A stretch of DNA of 64,000 nucleotides from an uncultured Litoreibacter sp. (GCA_947494645.1 CANLVO010000002.1:800359-864358); one strand, 5' to 3'; numbered from the stretch's first letter, positions 8,291 to 17,842 are shown. Program-made: numbers and translations. The notes: generated by a model not told the origin, from the sequence alone.

Positions 8291-10157
8291 TTTCGCCCTC
8301 GGTTTGTGTCGTGTCGTCTTCGGAGGTCTCGTCTGTGGCCGCAGCCCGTGCGTCTGTCAACAGCTTGAATTCAATCCGGCGGTTGGCTTCACGCCCCGCC
8401 TCAGAGCCGTTATCAGCAATCGGAACCGCCTCGCCGTAGCCCTTAGCTGAGAAATTCCGCGTTCTGACCCGACGTTGTTGCAATGCCAGAAGAACCGCGT
8501 CCGCGCGTTGCTGGCTCAGCTCTTCGTTCATGATTTCGCGGCCTTGGCTATCCGTGTGGCCGCCGATTTCCATCTGAACCCGGTCACATTGCTGCGCAAT
8601 ATTGGCGATGGCTTCAATCGTCGCATCCGCGCTGCCGCTTATCTCAGCAGAGGACGGTTCGAAAGCAATTTTGCCAGCCGCGAGGATCTTGTTGATGCGG
8701 TCAACGCATTCCTGTGGGGTTGGAATGTTCAGCGTCTTGTCGAGCAGCTCGTCATATCTGACGCTCACCTCGAACTGGTCCGTTCCGCTCAATTTGTTGG
8801 ACAGCAGCTGGGAAAGATCGTCGGAGGCGGTTTTGTTGCCGCTGACACCGCGCAGCTCCAATGTCTCTTCGTTGACCAAGACAGAGCCATGATCCAAGAG
8901 CGACAAGGCCTCAAGCCCTGCCAACACGCGCACGGGCCAATCGGCTGGCAGCGTCTCGTCGTCGCGTGTTGCAAGGTAGACCTGTTCGCTGCCAAATTTC
9001 GCCCGTGCGAAAGAGCCCACGATGGTTTCGACGCCGTCATCTGGCAGCCGCCCGCGCAATTGAAGTGACCCTTCCGGGCTGCGGGTTGCGGTGAACTCGC
9101 GAACCTCTTCCTCGCCACTGGCAACTTCGGTCTTCTCGGTCAGGATCGCATTCAGTGAGAACACCTCGGGCAAGGTGGCGTCCAGATCGCCGACAACCCG
9201 GTCGAACACGGCTTGTGACGTGGTCTCTGGGGCGACGATTGTAATGTCCGCATCCGAGAAAGTCAGAGAGCCACCACCCATGGCTTTGAGCCCCTCAAGG
9301 GCAATGCCCACCGCCTTCGACCAGTTTGGAGATGGGACACCTAGGCCGATCAAACATGTGGGTCTTTCGGGCAGGGTTCCAGCCGCTGCGGCGGCGGATA
9401 AGATCTCGTCGCGGGTCTTTTCTGTATCGGCAGAACAGGCATCAAAGGATCCGGCACCGTCGTTCAACTCGTAGCGCAGGGTAAACGGGCTGATTACGGG
9501 GCGCGGCGCCGTTATGTTCAGAACAAGACGTACTGATGCAGGAGCACGGCGCGCCAGCTCTGATTCAATGCGACGTTTGTCCTGCGGGCTGTCGCTGATT
9601 GCCGTGATCTCCACCCGGTCAGCAGAGACGGAAATTTTGGATTTTGGCAGGTCGTTGAGCGATTGGGTCGCAAACCTGATTGCAGCGTCCCAGCCCCGGG
9701 GCGTTGGAAAAGCGGCAGTTTCGAGCATGTCCGTAACTTCGCTATCATCGGTCATCAGGTTTTCGATGGTCGCGGTGAAAGCCTCGCGCCCTGCCTCTGC
9801 CGGAACCAGCCCAATCAAAGAGACGCCCGCGTCATTGCGAAGCATCTCAACGGTAAAGCGTGGCGGCTCGATCTGAGCGCGGGCCATAACGCCCATGTCG
9901 TCAACGATGCGGTCGGGATCGACTGTGCGACCCACGGCGCTGACCACCCGGTAGCGCGTTGCCTCGTCCGGAGCCGTGCCACTAAGCAAAACCTGCAACC
10001 CGTCTACGTTTACATCGACCCAGTCATGCCCATCATCGATCAGGATCGAGCGGACAACTTGCGCCGACCGTGTCTCGATCCAGCCGGCTGACAGCCAAGC
10101 GCCACCGACCGCTGCCCCAGCGGCAATGAGAAACGCAACGATTGTCTTTGGTTTCAT
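8277..10157 (-). CDS. OmpA family protein with long periplasmic N-terminal region
   Basis: Envelope protein of 626 residues. It has an N-terminal hydrophobic anchor or signal (MKPKTIVAFLIAAGAAVGG), repeated BON-like alpha/beta segments over roughly residues 40-450, and a C-terminal OmpA peptidoglycan-binding domain (IEIGGHTDSQGREIMNEEL, then LSQQRADAV and RTRNFSAKGYGE). It ends in an acidic Thr/Glu-rich tail. A start at 10220 would add 21 residues without a signal sequence; 10157 puts the hydrophobic segment first. The domain ties the envelope to peptidoglycan. The role of the repeated domains is unknown. Confidence 0.85.
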   Translation of the reverse strand: MKPKTIVAFLIAAGAAVGGAWLSAGWIETRSAQVVRSILIDDGHDWVDVNVDGLQVLLSGTAPDEATRYRVVSAVGRTVDPDRIVDDMGVMARAQIEPPRFTVEMLRNDAGVSLIGLVPAEAGREAFTATIENLMTDDSEVTDMLETAAFPTPRGWDAAIRFATQSLNDLPKSKISVSADRVEITAISDSPQDKRRIESELARRAPASVRLVLNITAPRPVISPFTLRYELNDGAGSFDACSADTEKTRDEILSAAAAAGTLPERPTCLIGLGVPSPNWSKAVGIALEGLKAMGGGSLTFSDADITIVAPETTSQAVFDRVVGDLDATLPEVFSLNAILTEKTEVASGEEEVREFTATRSPEGSLQLRGRLPDDGVETIVGSFARAKFGSEQVYLATRDDETLPADWPVRVLAGLEALSLLDHGSVLVNEETLELRGVSGNKTASDDLSQLLSNKLSGTDQFEVSVRYDELLDKTLNIPTPQECVDRINKILAAGKIAFEPSSAEISGSADATIEAIANIAQQCDRVQMEIGGHTDSQGREIMNEELSQQRADAVLLALQQRRVRTRNFSAKGYGEAVPIADNGSEAGREANRRIEFKLLTDARAAATDETSEDDTTQTEGESEQN

Positions 10158-10220
10158 GACGTTATCATCTCGGATGGTGGCCCACGCCCATGTGGTAGCG
10201 CTTGGACGGGTGGGTTTCAA

Positions 10221-11201
10221 TCAAAGCAATGCCGCAACAGCAATAAATAGCGCAGGTATCAGCCCTGCGTCGCGGTTGGAGCGGAACAACCGCAGGCAGT
10301 TTTCCCAGTCCTCGGTGTCAAGCTGGCGCATTTGCCATAGCATATGCCAGCCAAACCCCCAAGCGCCCGCCAAGGCAATCACAAGGGCCAACACGTTGCG
10401 GTCCGCGGCGGGCACGATAGCCGCAATAATCGCTGCACCAAGCAACAGAACGGCGGCAATAAGGAAGCCGCGCAGCCACGGCCCCGTATTCTCGCCAAAT
10501 AGACGCGCGGTGGATTTGACCCCGATTAGGGCGTCATCCTCTTTGTCCTGATGTGCGTAGATCGTGTCGTAGAACAACGTCCAAGCAATGCCCGCCATAT
10601 AAAGGATTACGGCTGGCCAACCGAGAGAGCCGGTATGAGCTGTCCATGCCAAGAGTGCACCCCAGTTGAAGGCGATGCCAAGAAAGACCTGAGGCCACCA
10701 TGTGAAGCGCTTGGCAAAGGGGTAAATTGCAACGGGTAGCAATGCCAAAATGCCCAGCCCGATGGCTGCCCAATTGAAAGTGAACAGGATGCAGGCTGAG
10801 ACCGCGGTCTGAGTGACAAGCCATGCCAAAGCTTGTTTCACGCTGACTTGGCCTGACGGGATGGGCCTCGATTTGGTGCGGGCGACCTGCGCGTCGAACT
10901 CGCGGTCGGTGATGTCATTCCATGTGCAACCCGCACCGCGCATAAGAAATGCGCCCAGTGCGCAGCCGAACACGATCCAAAGATCGAAGAGCTTGAAAGA
11001 GGTAGCAGCGGCGGCCAGAAAAACACCCCACCAGCAAGGCAACAGGAGCAACCATGTACCGATAGGCCGATCCGCCCGGCTAAGCCTGAGGTAGGGGCGT
11101 GACCAGGCAGGCGCGATCGTGTCCACCCAGTTTTCAGGGACCGCGTCGATCACTTGTCCCTCGGGTGCCGGGGCCTCTGGTGCTGCGGCGTTCTCGGACA
11201 T
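10221..11201 (-). CDS. ubiA: 4-hydroxybenzoate polyprenyltransferase
   Basis: Membrane prenyltransferase of ubiquinone biosynthesis (326 residues), attaching the polyprenyl chain to 4-hydroxybenzoate. The two Asp-rich motifs are NDITDREFD (first) and YDTIYAHQDKEDD (second), which bind Mg-diphosphate. LSRADRPIGTWLLLLPCWW near the N-terminus and about eight or nine membrane helices fit UbiA. The soluble N-terminal extension rich in Ala/Pro/Glu is common in this group. Its start codon is only 11 bp from the divergent rsmE start; GAGG in that gap serves ubiA. Confidence 0.94.
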   Translation of the reverse strand: MSENAAAPEAPAPEGQVIDAVPENWVDTIAPAWSRPYLRLSRADRPIGTWLLLLPCWWGVFLAAAATSFKLFDLWIVFGCALGAFLMRGAGCTWNDITDREFDAQVARTKSRPIPSGQVSVKQALAWLVTQTAVSACILFTFNWAAIGLGILALLPVAIYPFAKRFTWWPQVFLGIAFNWGALLAWTAHTGSLGWPAVILYMAGIAWTLFYDTIYAHQDKEDDALIGVKSTARLFGENTGPWLRGFLIAAVLLLGAAIIAAIVPAADRNVLALVIALAGAWGFGWHMLWQMRQLDTEDWENCLRLFRSNRDAGLIPALFIAVAALL

Positions 11202-11212
11202 AGGTTGGCCTC

Positions 11213-11935
11213 ATGGCGGATGCGAAGATCAGATTATGTGTAGAGCACGACCTCGCGGCGAGCAATTCGGTTCCGCTGAACCGTGAACAGGCGAACTATC
11301 TGTTCAATGTGATGCGGCTTGGTGTGGGAGCCCATGTTTTGTTGATCAATTCCCGCGACGGTGAGTATTTGGCTGAGGTCGTGGATGCGGGGAAACGTCG
11401 CGGTTTGCTCACCGTTCTGTCTCAAACCAAACCTTTGCAGATGCCGCCTGACCTTTGGTTTCTGTTTGCCCCGATCAAAAAGGCTCGGACGGATTTCATT
11501 GTCGAGAAGGCCGCCGAAATGGGCGCGGCGCGTATCTGCCCCGTTAGCACCGACTACACCTCCTCAGACCGGGTCCGGCAGGACAAGCTGCAGGCTCATG
11601 CGATGGAAGCCGCTGAGCAATGTGGCGGTACCTATGTGCCTATTGTCGAAGAGATCAGCAAATTGACCACCGTCCTCGAGAAATGGCCTGAAGACCGACA
11701 ATTGATGTTCTGCGACGAGGCCCGTGTCGGCGCAGCTGAGGCGCTGTCTAAGACGGCCAAAGGTCCGTGGGCTATCCTCATCGGTCCAGAAGGTGGGTTT
11801 TCTTCCGGCGAGCGGGACCGTCTTCTCGCAATGCCTCAAACGACCCCGATCAGTCTTGGCCCACGCATTTTGCGAGCGGATACCGCGGCCGTTGCAGCCT
11901 TGACCGTTTGGCAGCAGGCTTTGGGCGATTGGTAG
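11213..11935 (+). CDS. rsmE: 16S rRNA (uracil-1498-N3)-methyltransferase
   Basis: SPOUT-class methyltransferase (240 residues) that methylates U1498 of 16S rRNA. It has an N-terminal PUA-like domain, and the C-terminal trefoil knot carries the SAM-binding motifs LIGPEGGFSSGE and SLGPRILRADTAAVAAL. FAPIKKARTDFIVEKAAEMG is also diagnostic. It is divergent from ubiA with an 11-bp gap, so its promoter must lie within ubiA coding sequence. The 290 bp after it hold no gene I can support. Confidence 0.95.
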   Translation: MADAKIRLCVEHDLAASNSVPLNREQANYLFNVMRLGVGAHVLLINSRDGEYLAEVVDAGKRRGLLTVLSQTKPLQMPPDLWFLFAPIKKARTDFIVEKAAEMGAARICPVSTDYTSSDRVRQDKLQAHAMEAAEQCGGTYVPIVEEISKLTTVLEKWPEDRQLMFCDEARVGAAEALSKTAKGPWAILIGPEGGFSSGERDRLLAMPQTTPISLGPRILRADTAAVAALTVWQQALGDW

Positions 11936-12225
11936 TGCCGGTGCCTCTTGTCGCGGAGCACTTGGTCTTTGGTCCAACATCGCCCGCCTGGCTGTCGAAG
12001 ACGCAATTTGAAGTGCTATGTCTGCGAAGCTGCACGCTTGATGTTGGCGGATGTGGACTTGGACCTGGATGCTCTTTGGCATACCGAGAGAGGCGAGCGC
12101 TAACTGTGAGGCCTCTCAGGCCCTTTGAATTTGATTTGGACGGCTTCAAACATGGGACTTGAGAGCATCAACGCGGCCAGAATTGTTAGTCAAACAGGCT
12201 TCAGTTCGGTTGATGGCACAGCGCG

Positions 12226-12747
12226 ATGATCCGCCCAGAAGTCACCGCCTTTTTCAAGAGATACTCCGAGATTTTTGCGGGCCTCATCGTCGCATTCGTT
12301 GGGCTTTGGCTGGCCACGCGGCTGGGCTGGTTCTGGACCGCACTTGGCGTGGTTATTGCCTCGATGGGGCTGGGCCTCGTGTTCGTTGCGTTCCGCCGAT
12401 TGATCTTCAAGACAGATCAGATTGGACCGGGTGTCGTTGAGGTGGATGAGCGCCAAATCTCTTACTTTTCGGCTTATGAGGGGGGTGTCGTTTCTATCGA
12501 GAGCCTGGCCCGCATCACCGCAGTCACCAGCAGCGAAGGGCCTTGGGCCGACGATCTGCATTGGGTTCTAGAGGAAGACGGCGGCGCGACGCTAACGATA
12601 CCCAACTCCGCTTCGGGGGCGGAGCAGCTCTTTGACGCATTCGCGGCGCTCGACGGGGTGGACTATTCTATGGCGACTAGAGCGATGGGAACGACCAGCC
12701 ATGACAGCTTCGTGATTTGGTCGAAACCCCGCGCCGCGCTGCATTGA
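12226..12747 (+). CDS. two-helix membrane protein, unknown function
   Basis: A 173-residue protein with two adjacent hydrophobic helices near the N-terminus (about 16-36 and 38-58), followed by a soluble domain of beta-strand character (about 68-170). The layout resembles PH-like membrane-anchored proteins, but I see no diagnostic motif. gshA follows 57 bp downstream on the same strand, so co-transcription is possible. An ATG at 12226 gives a sensible basic N-terminus (MIRPEVTAFFKR). Function unknown. Confidence 0.7.
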   Translation: MIRPEVTAFFKRYSEIFAGLIVAFVGLWLATRLGWFWTALGVVIASMGLGLVFVAFRRLIFKTDQIGPGVVEVDERQISYFSAYEGGVVSIESLARITAVTSSEGPWADDLHWVLEEDGGATLTIPNSASGAEQLFDAFAALDGVDYSMATRAMGTTSHDSFVIWSKPRAALH

Positions 12748-12804
12748 CTTCACCGCGCGGGTCTTTCATCCCTAGCGCTCGAAAACACTGATCGGAGCCT
12801 GTAC

Positions 12805-14175
12805 ATGTCCATCCCTCAATCCGGCGGCGGCCCGATCACAGACCATTCTCAACTTGCAGGCTACCTCGCTGATGGGTGCAAACCCAAAGAGGATTGGCGC
12901 ATCGGGACGGAGCACGAGAAGTTCGGATTTTGCCAGGATTCATTGCTTCCATTGCCCTATGACGGGGAGCGGTCCATCAAAGCGATCCTTGAAGGGTTGC
13001 GTGATGAATTCGGGTGGGCGGCTGTCAATGAAGGCGACAATATCGTCGGCTTGGTGAAAGATGGCGCGAACGTATCTCTAGAGCCCGGTGGTCAGCTGGA
13101 ACTGTCTGGCGCGCCGCTTGAGACGATCCACGAGACTTGCGACGAGGTGAACGAACATCTCAGACAGGTTCAGACAGTAGCCGACCGGATCGGGGCAAAG
13201 TTCATCGGTCTTGGTGCCGCGCCCGAGTGGACGCATGAGCAGATGCCGCTGATGCCAAAAGGCCGTTACAAACTGATGGACGCCTATATGGGCACAGTCG
13301 GTACGCATGGCACGCAGATGATGCGCCGGACCTGCACGGTGCAGGTTAACCTCGATTTCAGCTCTGAAGCTGACATGGTGCAGAAGATGCGCGTGGCCGT
13401 CGCGCTGCAACCTGTTGCGACGGCTCTATTTGCCAATTCGCCGTTCTTTGAGGGCAAACCAAATGGCCATAAGAGCTGGCGTTCTCGGGTCTGGCGAGGT
13501 CTCGACGATGCCCGAACAGGAATGATCCCTTTCATCTTTGAAGAAGGTTTCGGGTTCGAGGCATGGGCGGATTGGGTCCTCGATGTGCCGATGTATTTTG
13601 TTTACCGCGACGGTGCATATATCAATGCGCTTGGGCAGTCCTTCCGTGACTTCTTGAAAGGTGAACTGCCGGCCTTACCCGGTGAAACGCCGACCTTGTC
13701 AGATTGGGCGGATCATCTGACCACAGTTTTCCCTGAGGCACGGGTGAAGAAATTCATCGAAATGCGCGGCGCGGATGGCGGTCCATGGCGCAGGCTTTGC
13801 GCTCTTCCTGCGTTCTGGGTCGGGTTGACCTATGACCAGTCCGCGCTTGATGCCGCTTGGGATTTGGCCAAAGGCTGGGACACAGAAACCCGTCAAGCGC
13901 TGCTTGTCGCCTCATCCGAGGACGGGCTTCACGCCGAGGTCGGTGGCCTCAAGATGATGGATTTGGCCCGTGAAGTTGTCGACATTGCCGAGGCTGGCTT
14001 GAAAGCCCGTGCGATGCCCGGCGCAGGTGGCTTGGTGCCTGACGAAACTCATTTCCTGAACGCCCTGAAAGACAGTCTTGCCTCGGGAGAAGCTCCGGCT
14101 GACGAGATGCTGCGTCACTACTATGGAGACTGGGAAGAGGACGTTTCTCGGGTATACGAGGCGTATAAATACTGA
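12805..14175 (+). CDS. gshA: glutamate--cysteine ligase, plant/alphaproteobacterial type
   Basis: Catalyses the first step of glutathione synthesis, the ATP-dependent ligation of glutamate and cysteine. The 456-residue protein matches the GCS2 form found in Alphaproteobacteria and plants. Features include IGTEHEKFGF near the N-terminus, the substrate loop region VSLEPGGQLELSGAPL, and MMRRTCTVQVNLDF in the middle. The length is typical. The annotated ATG has GGAG upstream (GATCGGAGCCTGTAC). The convergent DUF805 gene ends 31 bp after its stop. Confidence 0.93.
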   Translation: MSIPQSGGGPITDHSQLAGYLADGCKPKEDWRIGTEHEKFGFCQDSLLPLPYDGERSIKAILEGLRDEFGWAAVNEGDNIVGLVKDGANVSLEPGGQLELSGAPLETIHETCDEVNEHLRQVQTVADRIGAKFIGLGAAPEWTHEQMPLMPKGRYKLMDAYMGTVGTHGTQMMRRTCTVQVNLDFSSEADMVQKMRVAVALQPVATALFANSPFFEGKPNGHKSWRSRVWRGLDDARTGMIPFIFEEGFGFEAWADWVLDVPMYFVYRDGAYINALGQSFRDFLKGELPALPGETPTLSDWADHLTTVFPEARVKKFIEMRGADGGPWRRLCALPAFWVGLTYDQSALDAAWDLAKGWDTETRQALLVASSEDGLHAEVGGLKMMDLAREVVDIAEAGLKARAMPGAGGLVPDETHFLNALKDSLASGEAPADEMLRHYYGDWEEDVSRVYEAYKY

Positions 14176-14205
14176 GTCCTTGATGCCCTTAGCGGCGCTT
14201 ATTCT

Positions 14206-14580
14206 TCAGGCCGCAATTTTTTCAATTTTCGGCTCTTCTTCGACAGCCTCTTGATCCTGTTTGGGATGTTCAGCGTCGGTTTGTCCGGCTTCACTTAGAA
14301 TGAACGGTAGCACTGGCAGGGCAATCAACCAGAATGGTGAGCGCTTCGCGTCCCTTAGACGACGGATTGCAGCAGACAGGTTCCCGAAAATGAAGATGCA
14401 AAGACCCAAACAAAGCAGAGGTGCGGTGGCTGATGGTGGGAAGATGAATGTCAGCTGAACCGACAAGATAAGGAGCCCAGTATTGGCAGCAAAGAGCCAC
14501 CAAAATTCGGGTCTGCAAGCGGTGCCTGAAAATTTGGCGAGCTTCGAGTATCCTCTTGCGAGGTAGCGGATCGGCGACAA
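14206..14580 (-). CDS. DUF805 family membrane protein
   Basis: Small inner-membrane protein of 124 residues with the DUF805 signature: an N-terminal FSGTACRPEFWWLF (normally GRasRkEFWwf), hydrophobic helices, and the RLRDAKRSPFWLI motif. The tail is acidic. I choose TTG at 14580 because GGAGGA stands six bases upstream and the family starts just before the FEFWW region. A longer GTG start at 14640 has no ribosome site. Function of the family is not established. The 279 bp upstream hold no other supportable gene. Confidence 0.75.
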   Translation of the reverse strand: MSPIRYLARGYSKLAKFSGTACRPEFWWLFAANTGLLILSVQLTFIFPPSATAPLLCLGLCIFIFGNLSAAIRRLRDAKRSPFWLIALPVLPFILSEAGQTDAEHPKQDQEAVEEEPKIEKIAA

Positions 14581-14859
14581 TGTCGTTCCTCCAAGTCCAA
14601 GTAATTGATGGCAATTCGGCGTAAGAGCGACGAGATCCACATCGCAAAATCGTTAGAAGAGTGGTCTGAAAAAAGTTCTAAGGTCGTGAAAGAAAGCATT
14701 CAGAAATTGAATGGCTTTTGAATTAGGAAAGAGCCCCTTTCGTTCGGATTGACCTCACCTTGAGAAGCAATCTGGGCAGAATTGGGGGACGATTTGGACA
14801 AATTTCTGATTTAGTTGACGTTTTGGTCAAGTTAGCTGTGCCGACTTAGCGTACCGCCT

Positions 14860-15474
14860 CTAAGTATCGCGTTTTTTGCCGATGCGGGCTTCGGTGCCGT
14901 TGGCGATGCGGCGAATATTGTCGGCATGCCGGATCCAAATGAGCGCGCCCATCGCGATACAGACCGCCATCAGTTCGGGGTGACCCAATACCATAAGCCA
15001 TATCGGAACGGACAGCGCAGCGATCAATGCTGAGAGTGATGATATGCGGAATATCGCAGCAATCACGGCCCAGCTTAGACAGGCGGCTAGCCCGATGGGG
15101 AAAGACAGGGCCAGCAAAGTGCCCAAGTATGTGGCGACACCCTTCCCGCCCTTAAATCCCAGCCAAACCGGAAACAAGTGGCCCAGAAACGCCATTAGCC
15201 CCGCAAGTTGTGCGGCGTCCTCGCCTACCAAGAGGCGCGCCAATATTACCGCAATCGCGCCCTTGCCTGAATCTAGCAGAAGCGTCGCCAAAGCCGCTGG
15301 CTTCGAGCCGGTCCTCAGCACATTTGTTGCGCCGATATTGCCAGACCCGATGCTGCGCAAATCGCCCAAGCCACAGAGTCGGGTGATCACCAAGCCAAAC
15401 GGGATCGATCCAAGTACGTAGGCCAAGACCCCCGTGACGATCAGGAGCGGAATGGATGTGACGATCTCAGGCAT
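14860..15474 (-). CDS. plsY: acyl-phosphate glycerol-3-phosphate acyltransferase PlsY
   Basis: Integral membrane enzyme (204 residues) that acylates glycerol 3-phosphate using acyl-phosphate, the first step of phospholipid synthesis. The three PlsY motifs are present: GSIPFGLVITRL with SIGSGNIGATNVLRTG, GHLFPVWLGFKGGKGVATYLG, and a C-terminal IRHADNIRRI segment containing the conserved basic helix. Start at 15474 gives a normal length. It overlaps the dihydroorotase-like gene by 8 bp and is probably translated from the same message as pyrB. Confidence 0.95.
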   Translation of the reverse strand: MPEIVTSIPLLIVTGVLAYVLGSIPFGLVITRLCGLGDLRSIGSGNIGATNVLRTGSKPAALATLLLDSGKGAIAVILARLLVGEDAAQLAGLMAFLGHLFPVWLGFKGGKGVATYLGTLLALSFPIGLAACLSWAVIAAIFRISSLSALIAALSVPIWLMVLGHPELMAVCIAMGALIWIRHADNIRRIANGTEARIGKKRDT

Positions 15475-16762
15475 CTGATGAAAAAACCTGCGTGCCTGAG
15501 ACGAATGTGCGCAGGACCTGACCCTGCATACGCTGGCCGTCAAACGGCGTGTTCTTGGATTTCGAGCGCAGGGATTCCCGGTTCAGGATGAAAGGGGCGT
15601 GGGGGTCAAAGAGCACCAGATCAGCAGGGGCACCTTTCGCGAGGCGACCACCATCCAATCCCAGGCGTTTGGCTGGGTTCAGAGACATTGCGCGGAAGAG
15701 TGTTGCCATGTCCAACTGGCCGGAATGAAACAGGCGCAGTGCAGCGGGCAGGATGGTCTCCAACCCAACTGCGCCGGAGGCTGCCTGCTCAAAAGGCAGG
15801 CGTTTGCTTTCTTCATCTTGGGGCGTGTGCATGGAGCAGATGATGTCAATCAGCCCGGAGGCCACAGCCTCCACCATTGCTTGCCTGTCATCCTCAGAGC
15901 GCAAAGGCGGTTTGACTTTGAAGAAGGTGCGGTAGTCGCCCACGTCCAGCTCGTTCAGCGTCAGGTGGTGTATCGAGACGCCTGCCGTCACGTCTAGCCC
16001 CGCCGTCTTGGCGCGTTCCAGTGCAGGTAAAGCGGCGGCGGTGGAAATCTGGTCGGCGTGGTATCGCACCTTTGTGGCCCCGACCAAAGCCAAGTCTCTC
16101 TCGAGCCCCATGCGTTCCGCCAGAGGGGAAACCGCGGGCAACCCGCGCAAGGACGCAAACTTCCCAGAGGTGACCGCCGCACCGTCGCTCAGAACTGGCT
16201 CTTGAGGATGGCCCATGACCAAGGCGTTCAGCGAGCGGGCATAGGTCATGGCGCGGATGAGCACCTTCGTGTCTTTGACGACGTTGTCACCATCGGAAAA
16301 CGCGACAGCACCTGCGTCGCGCAAGAAACCCATTTCGACCATTTCGCGACCGGCACGCTCTTTTGTCAAAGCAGCCATAGGGGTGATGCGTACATTGGTC
16401 ATCTCAGCGCCGCGGCGCTTTGCGAATTCCAGTGTCTCAGGCGTATCGACCGTAGGGATTGTGTCGGGGCGGGTTACCATCGTGGTCACACCACCCGCGG
16501 CCGCGGCTTGACCTGCCGTGCGGAAGCTCTCCTTGTGACGCTCACCGGGCTCGCAGACTTTCACGCCGATATCAATGATGCCGGGCGCGAGATATTTGCC
16601 CTCACAATCAACTATGGTGTGATTGGCATTTTTGGCGGCTGTAATGTCTGAGCCTTCGGGCAAAATGGCCTCGATCTTACCTGAGCTTATGGCCACGGCG
16701 CCCGGAGTCTCCGTTCCGGCCTCGGGGTCAATCAGGATGGCGTTGGTCAAAAGCAGCTTCAT
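15467..16762 (-). CDS. dihydroorotase-like pseudoenzyme (PyrC'/PyrX type)
   Basis: Class I dihydroorotase fold of 431 residues next to pyrB, but the catalytic metal site is gone. The usual D-x-H-x-H reads D64-I-G66-V-K68. The usual HxxH before the Ser reads H235-A-D-Q238. The catalytic DH pair reads M311-H312. Other landmarks such as HHLTLNE and VKPPLRSEDDR are kept, so this is an intact gene, not a decayed one. In Pseudomonas an inactive PyrC' partners with PyrB in the aspartate transcarbamoylase holoenzyme; the same structural role is inferred here. An active pyrC should exist elsewhere. Start at 16762 is preferred to 16801. Confidence 0.88.
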   Translation of the reverse strand: MKLLLTNAILIDPEAGTETPGAVAISSGKIEAILPEGSDITAAKNANHTIVDCEGKYLAPGIIDIGVKVCEPGERHKESFRTAGQAAAAGGVTTMVTRPDTIPTVDTPETLEFAKRRGAEMTNVRITPMAALTKERAGREMVEMGFLRDAGAVAFSDGDNVVKDTKVLIRAMTYARSLNALVMGHPQEPVLSDGAAVTSGKFASLRGLPAVSPLAERMGLERDLALVGATKVRYHADQISTAAALPALERAKTAGLDVTAGVSIHHLTLNELDVGDYRTFFKVKPPLRSEDDRQAMVEAVASGLIDIICSMHTPQDEESKRLPFEQAASGAVGLETILPAALRLFHSGQLDMATLFRAMSLNPAKRLGLDGGRLAKGAPADLVLFDPHAPFILNRESLRSKSKNTPFDGQRMQGQVLRTFVSGTQVFSSDA

Positions 16763-16790
16763 TTGATGAGGGGCCTTGCTGTGAAAAAGG

Positions 16791-16895
16791 TCATGAACCA
16801 AACCAGATCAAGAACGCTGTGAACCCAAAAAGGCCGAGCAAAGCGTAGGTGGCGACTTTGCCAGACATGCGAGGGTCCTTGGGCTCTTCGCTCAT
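16791..16895 (-). CDS. 34-residue membrane peptide between pyrB and pyrC'
   Basis: Short gene encoding a charged N-terminus ([13 protein letters not shown]) and one hydrophobic helix (about 14-32), ending GS. Its ATG overlaps the pyrB stop in an ATGA junction, which strongly suggests coupled translation. It ends 28 bp before the preferred start of the dihydroorotase-like gene. No family recognised. Position and topology suggest a membrane tether or small partner of the PyrB/PyrC' complex, which is inference. Confidence 0.65.
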   Translation of the reverse strand: MSEEPKDPRMSGKVATYALLGLFGFTAFLIWFGS

Positions 16896-17842
16896 ACCAT
16901 CACGCCTTTCGGTTTGGCGGCGCGGGCGCGGACCAAAAGCTCCATACAGGCCATACGCACAGCCACGCCCATCTCGACCTGTTCTTGGATAACGGAGCGA
17001 TTGATGTCGTCCGCCAAGGTGCCATCAATCTCGACGCCTCGGTTCATCGGACCCGGGTGCATGATAATTGCATCATCCTTGGCATGGCTCAGCTTTTCAG
17101 CGTCCAAACCGTAGCGGTGGTAATATTCCCGTTCAGAAGGGATGAAGCCGCCATCCATGCGTTCCTTTTGAAGCCGCAGCATCATCACCACGTCAACGTC
17201 TGCCAGGCCTTCGCGCATGTCTTCAAAGACTTCAACGCCGAAATGCTCAATCTCGGAGGGCATCAGGGTGGGCGGGCCGACGAGGCGCACGCGGTTCTCC
17301 ATTTTGCCGAGCAGCAAGATGTTTGAGCGCGCGACCCGCGAATGAGCAATGTCGCCGCAGATGGCGATGCTAAGGCGGTGCAAACGTCCCTTGGCACGGC
17401 GAATGGTGAGGGCGTCGAGCAAGGCTTGGGTCGGATGCTCATGTTTACCGTCACCGGCGTTCAAAACGGCGCAATTTACCTTCTCCGCCAGTAGGTTCAC
17501 AGCACCGGAATGTGGGTGGCGTACGACCAAAAGATCGGGATGCATAGCGTTTAGGGTCAGTGCAGTGTCGATCAGGGTTTCCCCCTTTTTGATCGAGGAT
17601 GCCTGCATTGCCATGTTCATCACATCCGCGCCAAGTCTCTTGCCGGCGATCTCGAAGCTGGCTTGGGTGCGGGTCGAGTTCTCAAAGAACATGTTTATCT
17701 GGGTCAGCCCGGCAAGCGTGTCGCCGTGTTTGCGCTCTGATCGGTTGAGGTCGACATACTGATCCGCCAAATCCAGAATCGCGGTAATATCTGTTGGGGA
17801 CAGCTGTTCGATCCCAAGCAAATGCTCCGCGCGGAATGTCAT
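16892..17842 (-). CDS. pyrB: aspartate carbamoyltransferase catalytic subunit
   Basis: Transfers the carbamoyl group to aspartate in pyrimidine synthesis. The 316-residue protein has the carbamoyl-phosphate loop [13 protein letters not shown], a second signature [11 protein letters not shown], and [13 protein letters not shown] near the C-terminus. The start at 17842 has AAGGGATC upstream; the longer form from 17896 adds 18 residues without support. It heads a leftward run: pyrB, the 34-residue peptide, the dihydroorotase-like gene, plsY. Confidence 0.95.
   Translation of the reverse strand: MTFRAEHLLGIEQLSPTDITAILDLADQYVDLNRSERKHGDTLAGLTQINMFFENSTRTQASFEIAGKRLGADVMNMAMQASSIKKGETLIDTALTLNAMHPDLLVVRHPHSGAVNLLAEKVNCAVLNAGDGKHEHPTQALLDALTIRRAKGRLHRLSIAICGDIAHSRVARSNILLLGKMENRVRLVGPPTLMPSEIEHFGVEVFEDMREGLADVDVVMMLRLQKERMDGGFIPSEREYYHRYGLDAEKLSHAKDDAIIMHPGPMNRGVEIDGTLADDINRSVIQEQVEMGVAVRMACMELLVRARAAKPKGVMV

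Noticed and set aside
11936-12225. Possible gene in the 290-bp gap after rsmE.
   Set aside because: The open frames overlap rsmE or the following gene in other phases and lack ribosome sites.
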